A DNA stretch of 64,000 bases from an uncultured Bacilli bacterium (GCA_934162195.1 CAKPHO010000002.1:1-64000); one strand, 5' to 3'. Positions 49,918 to 59,152 are shown, counted from the first letter of the stretch. Numbers and translations: made by a program. Notes: generated from the sequence alone by a model not told the origin.

Positions 49918-51114
49918 ATGAATAGGGAAGATTTTCCAATTCTTAAAAAGAATATAATTTATTTTGATAATAGTGCTACAACGTTGAAACCAAAAGTATT
50001 ATGTGATGGTTTAAATGATTATTATATGAATTATAGTGCTAATGCACATAGGGGAGACTATGATATTAGTTTAAAAGTGGATAAGATGTATGAAGGCACT
50101 AGAGAAAAAATTAGAAAGTTTATTAATGCTAAATATGCTCGTGAAATAATATTTACAAGTGGAGCAACTGACTCTTTAAATAAAATAATTTTTGGTTATT
50201 TCAGAAATTATTTACAAGAAGGCGATGAAGTTATTTTGAATCATGCTGAGCATGCATCTAATCTGTTACCTTGGTATGAATTAAAAGAAGAAAAAAATTT
50301 AACTATTAAATATATTGAATTAGACAGTAATTATGCTGTAACACTAGAAAATGTAAAAAAAGAAATTACGGAAAAAACAAAAGTAATTTCTATTGCGCAA
50401 ATAACTAACGTTGTAGGTGACGTAAGAGATGTAAAAGAGATAATAAAATATGCGCATTCTAAAGGAATATTAGTTGTTGTTGATGGTGCTCAAAGTGTTC
50501 CACATTTAAAAGTTGATGTTCAAGATTTAGATTGTGATTTCTTAGTTTTTTCAGCTCATAAAATGTGTGGACCTACAGGGTTAGGAATTATGTATGGTAA
50601 GGAAGAATATTTAAATAATACACATCCTATTATCTTTGGTGGAGGAATGAATGCTTCATTTGATGAGGATGGTGTCCGTGTTTATAAAGAGATTCCAGGT
50701 ATTTTAGAAGCCGGTACACCAAATATAGCGGATGTTATCGCTTTTGGAAATGTTATTGATTATTTAAATAATATAGGGATAGAAAATATTGAAAAATATG
50801 AGCAAGAGTTAAAGGATTATGCTATATCTAAATTAAAAAAGGTAAAAGATATTATTATTTATAATGAGAATACAAAGAGTGGTATTGTAACATTTAATAT
50901 GAAAGATATTTTTGCTCAAGATTTAGCTATTTATTTAAATAAATATAATATTTGTGTTAGGGCAGGTAATCATTGTGCTAAAATATTAAAAAATGATTTA
51001 AAAATAAAAAATACATGTCGAGCTAGTTTCTATTTTTATAACACAAAGGAAGAAATAGACAAACTAGTAGAAGTTCTTAGCAATCCTAATATAAAAAATG
51101 AACTTATATACTAG
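49918..51114 (+). CDS. sufS: Cysteine desulfurase SufS
   Basis: PLP enzyme that takes sulfur from cysteine for Fe-S clusters. 398 residues: Y-F-D-N-S-A-T-T, H-R-G-D-Y near residue 42, N-H-A-E-H-A-S-N, D-G-A-Q-S-V-P-H, the PLP lysine in F-S-A-H-K-M-C-G-P-T-G, and the catalytic Cys in R-A-G-N-H-C-A. These are group II (SufS/CsdA) features. RBS GGAGGTG. Last gene of sufCDS. Confidence 0.96.
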   Translation: MNREDFPILKKNIIYFDNSATTLKPKVLCDGLNDYYMNYSANAHRGDYDISLKVDKMYEGTREKIRKFINAKYAREIIFTSGATDSLNKIIFGYFRNYLQEGDEVILNHAEHASNLLPWYELKEEKNLTIKYIELDSNYAVTLENVKKEITEKTKVISIAQITNVVGDVRDVKEIIKYAHSKGILVVVDGAQSVPHLKVDVQDLDCDFLVFSAHKMCGPTGLGIMYGKEEYLNNTHPIIFGGGMNASFDEDGVRVYKEIPGILEAGTPNIADVIAFGNVIDYLNNIGIENIEKYEQELKDYAISKLKKVKDIIIYNENTKSGIVTFNMKDIFAQDLAIYLNKYNICVRAGNHCAKILKNDLKIKNTCRASFYFYNTKEEIDKLVEVLSNPNIKNELIY

Positions 51115-51236
51115 TATTATATTTTACAAATTATAATATATATTTTAGATGTATAATGAAAAATTTAATCCAAATGGTTATTTTTTAAAATCTGTATGAC
51201 TGAATATCTAAATTTTTAAGTTTATAAAATTTAATA

Positions 51237-51262
51237 AAAAGATGACAATTCATCTTTTTTTT
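51237..51262 (+). terminator. Terminator after sufS, before the RNase J-like gene
   Basis: AAAGATG / CATCTTT followed by Ts; a -10-like TATAAT follows at ~51266. The ~120 bp between the sufS stop and this hairpin hold no gene. Confidence 0.8.
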
Positions 51263-51304
51263 GATATAATGTTTAAGTCTTAAAACGAAATGAAAGGAGA
51301 ATTT

Positions 51305-52954
51305 ATGAGTAAAATAAAAATATTTAGTTTAGGCGGATTAAATGAAATAGGTAAAAACATGTATGTTGTAGAAGTTAATGATGATATTTTTGTTTTTGAT
51401 GCAGGATTAAAATATGCGGATGATAATATGTTAGGTGTTGACTATATTATTCCTAACTATGATTATTTAATTGAAAACAAAAATCGTATTAAGGGGTTGT
51501 TTATAACTCATGGACATGATCAACAATTAGGGGCTATATCAGACATATTGCTTGATATTCCTGATTTAAAAATATATGGTACAACATTTACTTTAGAAAT
51601 ATTAAAAGAACAATTAAAAGAAGATAATATTAGTACGGACAATTTATTTGAAATAAAAGCTCATAAAAAAATTTATTTTGGTGAAAATAGCATTTTTCCA
51701 ATTAGTTTAACTCATGCTGTACCAGATGCTGTAGGATATGTTTTGTATACTGTTGATGGAGCTATTTTTTATACTGGAAACTTTGTATTCGATCCTAGTA
51801 TGCAAGGGGCTTATAAAACAGATGTAGGAAAGCTTGCTTATGTTGGAAAACAAGGTGTACTTTGTTTATTAAGTGAATCATTATATGCGGATAAAAAAGG
51901 CTTTACTTCACCAAATCATCGTACCTCAAGTATAATTCGTGAGGCTTTATTTAAAAATAATAATTCAAGGATATTATTTAATACTTTCCAAGCTCAGTTA
52001 TATCGTATTCAAGAATTATTTACAGAGGTTATGAAAACTAATCGTAAAGTAATTATTATGGGCAAAAGATTAGAATCTTTACTTGTAAAAGCAATTGATA
52101 ATGGATATATCAATTTTGATAAATCAAGAATAGCTAGTTTAAAAGAAATTAATGATAAAAATGTAGTTATAATTATTTCTGATGAAAGAGAAAAACCATA
52201 TTCTAATATTAAGCGTATTATTAGAGGTTATGATAAATTTATTAAAATAAGTGAAGAGGATACTATTATTTTTGCATCTCCTGTTTATGATGGGATGGAA
52301 AAAAGTTCAACTAAAGTATTAGATGATTTAGCATCATTAGGAGTTAATATTGTAACTATCCCAACTAAGAAGTTTTTATCACTCCATGCATCTAGTGAAG
52401 ATTTAATGTTAATGTTGGATTTGATGAAACCAAAATATTACTTTCCAGTAATTGGGGAATATCGACATCAAGTTGCAAACAAAGAAGTTGCAGAACAAAT
52501 TGGTATGAGTGCTGAAAATGTAATTTTAAATTTGAATGGTGATGTGGCAACTTTTATAGATGGTAAATTAGTAGAAACTGGGGAAAAAGTAAAAGTTGAT
52601 GATATTTTAATTGACGGTAAAACACCAGGTGATATTGGAGAGTTAGTATTAAAGGACCGTGAACTTTTAAGTGATAATGGTATTGTTATTGTAACTGCTA
52701 CTTTAGATAAAATAACTAAACAGATTTTAGCTGGGCCTGAAATATTAACACGCGGTTTCATTTACGTTAAGGAAAACATAGATTTAATAAAAGAGGCTCA
52801 AAACATATCTCGTGATATCATTGAAAATAATATTAAACCACATTATGTTGATTTTAATAAAATCAAAATGGAAGTTAGAGACAAAGTAGGAAAATACTTC
52901 TATGAAGAAACAGAATGTAAACCTATGATTTTAATCGTTATACAAGAAGTTTAA
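51305..52954 (+). CDS. Ribonuclease J paralogue with degenerate active site (RnjB-like)
   Basis: 549 residues with full RNase J layout: metallo-beta-lactamase, beta-CASP and C-terminal domains. Key metal ligands are changed. The HxHxDH motif reads H-G-H-D-Q-Q; the G-D-F ligand Asp is G-N-F (Y-T-G-N-F-V-F-D); the usual H-V-S-G-H is L-H-A-S-S. The C-terminal P-V-I-G-E-Y-R is retained. Bacillus RNase J2 has a similarly degraded motif and acts as a partner of active J1. I infer a structural or regulatory subunit, not a nuclease on its own. RBS AAAGGAG; 51305 is the start. Confidence 0.88.
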   Translation: MSKIKIFSLGGLNEIGKNMYVVEVNDDIFVFDAGLKYADDNMLGVDYIIPNYDYLIENKNRIKGLFITHGHDQQLGAISDILLDIPDLKIYGTTFTLEILKEQLKEDNISTDNLFEIKAHKKIYFGENSIFPISLTHAVPDAVGYVLYTVDGAIFYTGNFVFDPSMQGAYKTDVGKLAYVGKQGVLCLLSESLYADKKGFTSPNHRTSSIIREALFKNNNSRILFNTFQAQLYRIQELFTEVMKTNRKVIIMGKRLESLLVKAIDNGYINFDKSRIASLKEINDKNVVIIISDEREKPYSNIKRIIRGYDKFIKISEEDTIIFASPVYDGMEKSSTKVLDDLASLGVNIVTIPTKKFLSLHASSEDLMLMLDLMKPKYYFPVIGEYRHQVANKEVAEQIGMSAENVILNLNGDVATFIDGKLVETGEKVKVDDILIDGKTPGDIGELVLKDRELLSDNGIVIVTATLDKITKQILAGPEILTRGFIYVKENIDLIKEAQNISRDIIENNIKPHYVDFNKIKMEVRDKVGKYFYEETECKPMILIVIQEV

Positions 52955-52972
52955 TCTTCTTGTATTTTTTTT
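52940..52972 (+). terminator. Terminator after the RNase J-like gene
   Basis: ATACAAGAAG / CTTCTTGTAT spanning the stop codon, then a long T run. Confidence 0.9.
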
Positions 52973-53004
52973 TATTTAAAGATATAATAAATATAGGTGA
53001 TAGA

Positions 53005-53958
53005 ATGAAACGAGGATTTACTTTAATAGAATTGATGGCTGTTATTGTTGTTCTAGGTATATTAGCAACAATATCAATAATATCTGTAGATAAGATAATT
53101 AAAGAAAATAAAGAAGAAACATATAAGGCACAAATTGCAACAATAGAAGATGCTGCCCGTACCTGGGGAGTAAAGCATATAAAAGAACTTCCTGATAGTA
53201 ATGGTGCTATATCTGTACCACTTCTTTATTTTAAAAATGAAGGAATAATACCACAAGATTTTAAAAATCCCAAAACAAATAAACCATTTAATGATGATTT
53301 ATATGTAAATATTAGTTATGAAGGCGGTATATATAAATATGAAGTTGATGAAGCAAGTGGTCTTGGAACAAATGCTAATCCAACATTATTAAAAAGAAGA
53401 TATAGTTTATGTAAATTAGTAAATGGAACAAAGGAAACGGTAGGAGCAAAATATACATGTCATTTAGATAGTGATAGAACATTCTATGTATTAGAAACAA
53501 GTAAAGATAATGTATCACTAATTATGGATAGAAACTTCACAGATGCTATTGTACCTTCCAAATTAGCGTGGTGTATAGATGGTGGAAGTGATGGTTCAAC
53601 ATGTAAGAGTATAAATTCGAAAGAATATGGAACACCATTAAAACATATTCAAGATATATTTGGAACGGAGGTAGAAGTAAGTATTCCAAGTCCTAATCAA
53701 ATAGCTGCTGCATCTGGAAAGACATTTTCTAGTGGAGACTTAATTTCTGGCTTATCATCTTGGTTATATGATTATTTAGATGGTACAACTCACCCAGTAT
53801 CTGGAGTATTAGGCTATTGGATATCAACAACTATAGATTCTAATTCTTCAAGTGCTTATATTACCATATACACTGGAAATATGTATGGAAGCAATGTTAA
53901 CTCTAGCGATGGAGGCCTTCGCCCAGTTATTACAGTTGCAAAATCACAATTACAATAA
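53005..53958 (+). CDS. Type IV pilin-like protein with lectin-like C-terminus, not GC-shifted
   Basis: 317 residues. M-K-R-G, then F-T-L-I-E-L-M-A-V-I-V-V-L-G-I-L-A-T: a canonical prepilin site and helix, less similar to the other three pilins. The middle differs, with a Cys-containing beta-rich part. The C-terminus G-Y-W-I-S ... G-G-L-R-P-V-I-T-V shows the same lectin-type fold end. Unlike them its C-terminal codons are normal A/T-ending for this genome, although the 3' core TTCGCCCAGTTAT (53928-53940) is kept. RBS AGGTGAT before 53005; an upstream frame from 52960 has no RBS. Single gene between terminators. Confidence 0.88.
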   Translation: MKRGFTLIELMAVIVVLGILATISIISVDKIIKENKEETYKAQIATIEDAARTWGVKHIKELPDSNGAISVPLLYFKNEGIIPQDFKNPKTNKPFNDDLYVNISYEGGIYKYEVDEASGLGTNANPTLLKRRYSLCKLVNGTKETVGAKYTCHLDSDRTFYVLETSKDNVSLIMDRNFTDAIVPSKLAWCIDGGSDGSTCKSINSKEYGTPLKHIQDIFGTEVEVSIPSPNQIAAASGKTFSSGDLISGLSSWLYDYLDGTTHPVSGVLGYWISTTIDSNSSSAYITIYTGNMYGSNVNSSDGGLRPVITVAKSQLQ

Positions 53959-53983
53959 AAAGGTATCTTAAATACCTTTTTTT
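53957..53983 (+). terminator. Terminator after the pilin-like gene at 53005
   Basis: AAAAGGTAT / ATACCTTTT then Ts. Confidence 0.88.
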
Positions 53984-54010
53984 GTGATAAAATTAAGAAG
54001 GAGGGATAAT

Positions 54011-54736
54011 ATGATTTATACATCGACAGATAATAAAAAAATTAAAGAATTAAAAAAATTAAATATTAAAAAATATCGTGATCAAAGTAATTTATTTTTA
54101 GTAGAGGGAGAACATCTTGTTTTAGAAGCTTATAAAAAAGGATTGTTAGAAGAACTTTTTTTAGAAGAAAATGCTGTATTAGATTTAGATGTAAAGACAT
54201 CATATTTATCTCGTAATGTAATTAAATTTATAAGTGAATTAGATAATCCAAGTAATATAATAGGATTGTGTAAAAAAGTAGAAAAAAAAGAAATTGGAAA
54301 TAAAATATTAGTTTTAGATAATATACAAGACCCCGGCAACTTTGGAACAATTATTAGAAGTGCGGTTGCGTTTAACATTGATACTATTATTGTTAGTAAT
54401 AATACGGTTGATCTTTATAATTCCAAAGTTATTAGGGCAAGTCAGGGAATGCTTTTTAATATAAACGTAATAAAAAAAGATTTAGCTGTTTTTATACCAG
54501 AATTAAAAAATAATGGTTATCAAATATATGCAACAAAGGTAAATGGTGGTAAAAGTTTAAAAACTATTGAAAAGATGGAAAAATTTGCTATAATAATGGG
54601 TAATGAAGGCGCAGGGGTTAGTGATAATTTAATAGATTTAGCAGATGAGTATTTATATATTGATATGAATACTAATTGTGAAAGTCTAAATGTTGCTGTT
54701 GCAACAAGTATTATTTTATATGAATTAGATAAGTAG
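54011..54736 (+). CDS. TrmH/SpoU-family RNA 2'-O-methyltransferase
   Basis: 241 residues: an N-terminal substrate-binding part (F-L-V-E-G-E-H-L-V-L-E-A) and the SpoU knot domain. The knot domain has L-D-N-I-Q-D-P-G-N-F-G-T-I-I-R-S-A, I-R-A-S-Q-G-M-L-F, I-M-G-N-E-G-A-G-V and S-L-N-V-A-V-A. It methylates a ribose in rRNA or tRNA; the target is not predictable here (RlmB/TsnR-like). It leads a group with rimM and trmD, both ribosome/tRNA maturation genes. RBS AAGGAGGG; start 54011. Confidence 0.9.
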   Translation: MIYTSTDNKKIKELKKLNIKKYRDQSNLFLVEGEHLVLEAYKKGLLEELFLEENAVLDLDVKTSYLSRNVIKFISELDNPSNIIGLCKKVEKKEIGNKILVLDNIQDPGNFGTIIRSAVAFNIDTIIVSNNTVDLYNSKVIRASQGMLFNINVIKKDLAVFIPELKNNGYQIYATKVNGGKSLKTIEKMEKFAIIMGNEGAGVSDNLIDLADEYLYIDMNTNCESLNVAVATSIILYELDK

Positions 54737-54743
54737 GTGGATT

Positions 54744-55238
54744 ATGAAAGAAGTATATATTGGTAGAATAGTAAATACTCATGGAATAAAAGGAGAATTA
54801 AGAATTATATCTGATTTTCAATATAAAGAAGAGGTATTTAAACCAAATTTTATACTTTATGTAGGAAAAAAAAGAGAACCTCTTACTATAGTTTCTTGTC
54901 GAAAACATAAAAATTATGATATGGTACAATTTGCTGATATTAATGATATAAATGAAGCCTTACCATATAAAGGTGAAGAGGTTTATATAAATAGGGATGA
55001 TCTTAATATTGATGGATATGTTAATGAAGATCTTATTGGATTAGAAGTTTACAGTAATGATAAATATGTGGGGGTACTTATCAATATAATCAATAATGGA
55101 GCTCATGAAATATTAGTTATAGATAAAAATGGAGTTAATAATTTAGTTCCTTTTGTAGATGAATTCATAAATAAAATAGATATTAATAATAAAAAAATAT
55201 ATATTAATGAAATAGAGGGATTAATAAATGAAGATTGA
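54744..55238 (+). CDS. rimM: Ribosome maturation factor RimM
   Basis: 164-residue 30S maturation factor. N-terminal RimM domain (I-G-R-I-V-N-T-H-G-I-K-G-E-L-R-I) and C-terminal PRC-barrel domain (L-I-G-L-E-V-Y, N-L-V-P-F-V-D-E-F-I). It overlaps trmD by 11 nt, a common arrangement. Confidence 0.95.
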   Translation: MKEVYIGRIVNTHGIKGELRIISDFQYKEEVFKPNFILYVGKKREPLTIVSCRKHKNYDMVQFADINDINEALPYKGEEVYINRDDLNIDGYVNEDLIGLEVYSNDKYVGVLINIINNGAHEILVIDKNGVNNLVPFVDEFINKIDINNKKIYINEIEGLINED

Positions 55239-55896
55239 TATTTTAACACTATTTCCAAATATGTTTACAGGTTTTTTAACTGAATCAATTATTAAAAGAG
55301 CAATAGAAAATAATAAAGTAGAAATAAATATACATGATATTAGAAATTATTCTAAAGATCCACACAAAAAAGTAGATGATTATGGGTTTGGCGGGGGAGA
55401 TGGAATGGTTCTTATGCCTCAACCTATATTTGATGCAGTAAACAGTTTAAAAAATGAGGATTCACATGTTATTTTGCTTACACCTCAAGGTACTCCATAT
55501 CATCAAAGTAAAGCGCACCAACTATTAAATTATAAGCATATAATTATGGTATGTGGACATTATGAAGGTTTTGATGAAAGAATTAGAACTTTAGCAGATG
55601 AAGAAATAAGTATTGGAGATTTTGTCCTTACCGGTGGAGAACTACCAAGTATGGTTATAAGTGATAGTATAATTAGACTTTTGAATGGTGTTATAAAAGA
55701 AGGATCACATCAAAATGATTCTTTTGAAAATGGATTACTTGATTATCCTGTTTATACTCATCCTGTAGATTACGAGGGAATGAAAGTCCCCGAAGTATTA
55801 TTATCTGGACATCATGAAAACATTAGAAAATGGCGTTATGAGGAACAGATAAAAAGAACAAAAGAAAGAAGACCAGAATTATTAGAAAAGAGTTGA
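55228..55896 (+). CDS. trmD: tRNA (guanine-37-N1)-methyltransferase TrmD
   Basis: Makes m1G37, which prevents frameshifting. 222 residues with D-I-L-T-L-F-P-N-M-F, D-D-Y-G-F-G-G-G-D-G-M-V-L, C-G-H-Y-E-G-F-D-E-R, I-G-D-F-V-L-T-G-G-E-L and P-V-Y-T-H-P. The knot and the catalytic Asp region are present. Followed after 4 nt by an unknown gene instead of rplS. Confidence 0.97.
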   Translation: MKIDILTLFPNMFTGFLTESIIKRAIENNKVEINIHDIRNYSKDPHKKVDDYGFGGGDGMVLMPQPIFDAVNSLKNEDSHVILLTPQGTPYHQSKAHQLLNYKHIIMVCGHYEGFDERIRTLADEEISIGDFVLTGGELPSMVISDSIIRLLNGVIKEGSHQNDSFENGLLDYPVYTHPVDYEGMKVPEVLLSGHHENIRKWRYEEQIKRTKERRPELLEKS

Positions 55897-55900
55897 TATT

Positions 55901-56359
55901 ATGGTACAAGGGAGAACTTATAAATTACATAAAACTAGTGATAATAAAAACTTATTAGATTTAAAAGATGGAAAAATAGATGGTTTTAGATTTGCTCCAA
56001 AATATACCAATGAGTATATGGGAATGGAAGTAAATAAAATGGTAGTTATAAATCCTAGCCTTATTGAAAAAGTTTTAAAGAAAAAAATAAAAAGAAAACT
56101 AGATTTATATTTACAATTTATTGTTAGTGTAATTGATGATGAAGATACTGATCCATCTAACCTAAGATATGTTTTAGATGATTTAGAAAGATATCGACGT
56201 ACAATTATCAATAAATATCAACATTATTTAGATGAAAAATATATAAATCTTCTTCTTAAGAAAATTGAGGTTTTAAATAATGAATTAAAAACAAAATTAA
56301 TATATATGAGAAAGTCTATTGAAAAAGAAGAAGAAAAAGAAAATAATAGAACCCGTTAG
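55901..56359 (+). CDS. Unknown cytoplasmic protein in the rimM-trmD operon
   Basis: 152 residues, not recognised. The first ~50 residues look beta-rich (G-R-T-Y-K-L-H-K-T-S-D, G-F-R-F-A-P-K-Y-T); the rest is helical and strongly charged, ending in an E/K-rich tail. No signal peptide or span. It starts 4 nt after trmD, so it is probably translated with it; a role in translation or RNA is a guess from context only. Confidence 0.65.
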   Translation: MVQGRTYKLHKTSDNKNLLDLKDGKIDGFRFAPKYTNEYMGMEVNKMVVINPSLIEKVLKKKIKRKLDLYLQFIVSVIDDEDTDPSNLRYVLDDLERYRRTIINKYQHYLDEKYINLLLKKIEVLNNELKTKLIYMRKSIEKEEEKENNRTR

Positions 56360-56399
56360 ATTTTTCTTGGGTTGTTACACTCTTAAACATTTTTATAAA

Positions 56400-56434
56400 A
56401 ATCATGAAATTTAAAAATTTTATGATTTTTTTTT
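56400..56434 (+). terminator. Terminator after the trmD operon
   Basis: AATCAT-AAATTT / AAATTT-ATGATT (one mismatch) then eight Ts. Confidence 0.88.
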
Positions 56435-56443
56435 AAAATAAAA

Positions 56444-56476
56444 AGGATATATGATAATTTTGTGGAATATTAGAAG
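56444..56476 (+). promoter_or_regulatory. Sigma-H-like promoter of comEA-comEC
   Basis: AGGATAT-N14-GAAT followed by ATTAGAAGTGAAAGGAGG. Same 14-nt spacing as the sites before 1417, 25994, 30970 and 61378; a competence operon is a sensible target. Confidence 0.7.
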
Positions 56477-56491
56477 TGAAAGGAGGAAAAA

Positions 56492-57163
56492 ATGAAAAGT
56501 ATTTTAAATTTCATCAAAAAATATAAATATTTAATATTAAGTGGATTTATTATTTTAATTATGTTAGTAGGGGGTATGATGATATATATTTTTAAAGAAT
56601 CTGAATCAAAAGAAATAGTTAATGAAGATAGTATTAATGTAATAGAAGAAGTACATGCCATAGAAGAAGATGATGATGTAAAAGAAGAAACTATTACAAT
56701 TGATATTAAAGGTGAAGTAAATAAACCTGGAGTATATGTTTTACCAATGGGTTCTAGGGTAATAGATGCTATAAAAATAAGTGGTGGAACAACAAATAAA
56801 GCAGATACTTCAATGTTAAACTTAAGTAAGGTTCTTGCTGATGAAAATGTTATTATTGTTTATAATAAATATAACCAACAATCTATTAAATATGTAGAAA
56901 AAGAATGTAATTGTGATGCTTGTATTAATAACAGTAATGTTTCTTCTAATAGCAGTAAAGGTAGTACAAACAAAAAAATTTCTATTAATAAGGCTACTAA
57001 AGAAGAACTTATGAATTTAAGTGGTATTGGGGAAAGTAGAGCTATCGATATTATTAATTATCGTAATGAAAATGGTTCGTTTAAGAGTGTTGAAGATTTA
57101 AAAAAAGTAAGCGGTATTGGAGATAAACTATTTGAAAAAATCAAAAATCAAATTATTATTTAG
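56492..57163 (+). CDS. comEA: Competence DNA receptor ComEA
   Basis: Membrane-anchored DNA-binding protein for transformation. 223 residues: one span (residues ~12-34), an acidic linker, a SLBB-type domain (I-D-I-K-G-E-V-N-K-P-G-V-Y) and a C-terminal helix-hairpin-helix pair (I-S-I-N-K-A-T-K-E-E-L-M-N-L-S-G-I-G-E-S-R-A, then V-S-G-I-G-D-K-L-F). RBS AAAGGAGG. comEC overlaps its 3' end. Confidence 0.95.
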   Translation: MKSILNFIKKYKYLILSGFIILIMLVGGMMIYIFKESESKEIVNEDSINVIEEVHAIEEDDDVKEETITIDIKGEVNKPGVYVLPMGSRVIDAIKISGGTTNKADTSMLNLSKVLADENVIIVYNKYNQQSIKYVEKECNCDACINNSNVSSNSSKGSTNKKISINKATKEELMNLSGIGESRAIDIINYRNENGSFKSVEDLKKVSGIGDKLFEKIKNQIII

Positions 57164-59138
57164 TTTTTTAATTATTTGTTGCTTTATTTATTGTTACTGG
57201 TACTTAAATAGTTATCACAAATCAAAGTATGATATTAAAGAAAGTGAATTTATTATTAAGGTTACAAAAATTAATTATAAAGATGATAGGATAGTAATTG
57301 AAGGAAAAGGAAAAGAAAAGTTGCTTATTAATTATAAAGGCGATTTTAAATATGAATTAGGTGATAAAATAATAGTTCATGGAGTATTAAATGAACCATC
57401 AGTAAATACTAACTTTAATTTATTTAACTATAAAGAATATTTATTAAGTAAGAAAATATATTATATTTTAAATGCTGAAGAAGTGAAACTTTTGGAAAAG
57501 AACAAAAATATTTTTTATAAAATAAAAAATAAGATAATAAATAAATTAAATGGAAATATTTATTTAAATGGTTTTATATTAGGTGATAACAGTTATATAG
57601 ATGAAGAAGTAAAAAAGTCGTATCAACTAAATGGTATTAGTCATTTGTTTTCAGTATCGGGTATGCATGTAGGTTTTATTGTTTTTATATTAACAGCTAT
57701 TTTTAAGAAGTTTAAATGGTATGAAATTTTTCTTATTTTAGGATTATTATTTTACTCTTTCTTAACTAATTTTTTACCATCGATTATGAGATCAGTGATA
57801 TTTTTCTGCTTATGTTTAATTAAAAAAAAGAGAAAATGGGAAATTAGTACATTTTATTTGTTTTTGATTATGACCGTATTCTTTCTTTTTTATAATCCAT
57901 TTTATATTTATAATATAGGATTTGTTTATAGTTTTGTAATATCAGGTTCTTTAATATATTTTAGTGATAAGTTAAAAGAAAAAAACTATTTTAAAAGTTT
58001 ATTTAAAATATCTCTTTTTTCTTTTTTATTTAGTTTTCCAATAACAATGTATAATAACTTTTCTATTAATCTTTTAAGCCCTATATTAAATTTATTTTTT
58101 GTTCCCTTTGTATCCTTAATTATATTTCCATTATCATTTATTATTTTCTTTTTATCTTTACTAAATACATTATTTTTGTTTTTAATAAATATTTTAGAAC
58201 AAATAAGTTTATTTTGTTCTAAAATTACTGTATTTAATTTAACATTTGCCAAACCATCTATTTTATTTTTACTAGTTTATTATATAATTATTGTTTTTTC
58301 TATTAAAAATAAAAAAGGTTTTATCGTTTTATTTATATTTGCAGTTATTCATTATAACATTCATTTTTTTAAAGTATCACCAGCAGTAACAATGTTAGAT
58401 GTTGGACAAGGTGATTCATTGTTATTAGAATTGCCTTTTAATAAGGGAAATATGTTGATAGATACAGGAGGAAAGTTATTTAATGAATCTAATAACATTA
58501 GTAACAATGTAATTATTCCATATTTAAAATCAATAGGTATAAACAAGATAGATTATTTAATAACTACACATGGTGATTATGATCATATGGGGGAAAGCAT
58601 TAATTTGATAGGAAATTTTAAAATAGATAAAGTTATATTTAATTGTGGTAATTATAATGATCTAGAAAACAAATTAATTAGTATTTTAGATGATAAAAAA
58701 ATGAAATATTATTCATGCATTAAAGAATTGGATTTAAATAAATATAAACTGAAATTTTTAAATACAAGAGAATACGATAACGAAAATGATAATTCTAATG
58801 TCATTTATATTGAATTAAATGGTTATAAATTTTTATTTATGGGTGATGCAGGAATTTACAAAGAAAAAGATATATTAGAAAAATACAATTTGACTAACAT
58901 TGATTTTTTTAAAGTAGGACATCACGGTTCTAATACATCATCGAGTGAGGATTTTATAAATAGAATAAATCCTAAATATTCATTAATTAGTGTAGGTAAA
59001 AACAATAGATATGGTCATCCAAAAGAAACAGTCTTGAGCATTTTGCATAATTCTAAAATTTATAGGACTGATTTAGACGGAAGTATTAAAATAAAACTAA
59101 ACAATAATGGGTATGAGATAAAAACTTGTGATTCATAG
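57132..59138 (+). CDS. comEC: DNA uptake channel ComEC/Rec2
   Basis: 668-residue channel that brings single-stranded DNA across the membrane. N-terminal OB-like part, ComEC competence domain with multiple spans (H-L-F-S-V-S-G-M-H-V-G is a hallmark), and C-terminal metallo-beta-lactamase-type domain (D-V-G-Q-G-D-S-L, T-T-H-G-D-Y-D-H-M-G, F-M-G-D-A-G, V-G-H-H-G-S). I choose TTG at 57132, 9 nt after GGAG, in preference to TTG at 57117; both lie within comEA. With ComEA and the shared promoter it points to natural competence. Confidence 0.92.
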   Translation: MKKSKIKLLFSFLIICCFIYCYWYLNSYHKSKYDIKESEFIIKVTKINYKDDRIVIEGKGKEKLLINYKGDFKYELGDKIIVHGVLNEPSVNTNFNLFNYKEYLLSKKIYYILNAEEVKLLEKNKNIFYKIKNKIINKLNGNIYLNGFILGDNSYIDEEVKKSYQLNGISHLFSVSGMHVGFIVFILTAIFKKFKWYEIFLILGLLFYSFLTNFLPSIMRSVIFFCLCLIKKKRKWEISTFYLFLIMTVFFLFYNPFYIYNIGFVYSFVISGSLIYFSDKLKEKNYFKSLFKISLFSFLFSFPITMYNNFSINLLSPILNLFFVPFVSLIIFPLSFIIFFLSLLNTLFLFLINILEQISLFCSKITVFNLTFAKPSILFLLVYYIIIVFSIKNKKGFIVLFIFAVIHYNIHFFKVSPAVTMLDVGQGDSLLLELPFNKGNMLIDTGGKLFNESNNISNNVIIPYLKSIGINKIDYLITTHGDYDHMGESINLIGNFKIDKVIFNCGNYNDLENKLISILDDKKMKYYSCIKELDLNKYKLKFLNTREYDNENDNSNVIYIELNGYKFLFMGDAGIYKEKDILEKYNLTNIDFFKVGHHGSNTSSSEDFINRINPKYSLISVGKNNRYGHPKETVLSILHNSKIYRTDLDGSIKIKLNNNGYEIKTCDS

Positions 59139-59152
59139 GAAGGAGAGAGATG

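Noticed and set aside
51305..52954. Catalytically active RNase J1
   Set aside because: The HxHxDH and G-D-F metal ligands are replaced.
57986..58252. Minus-strand ORF inside comEC
   Set aside because: It is an AT-rich, lysine/asparagine-dominated shadow of the hydrophobic comEC frame with no RBS.
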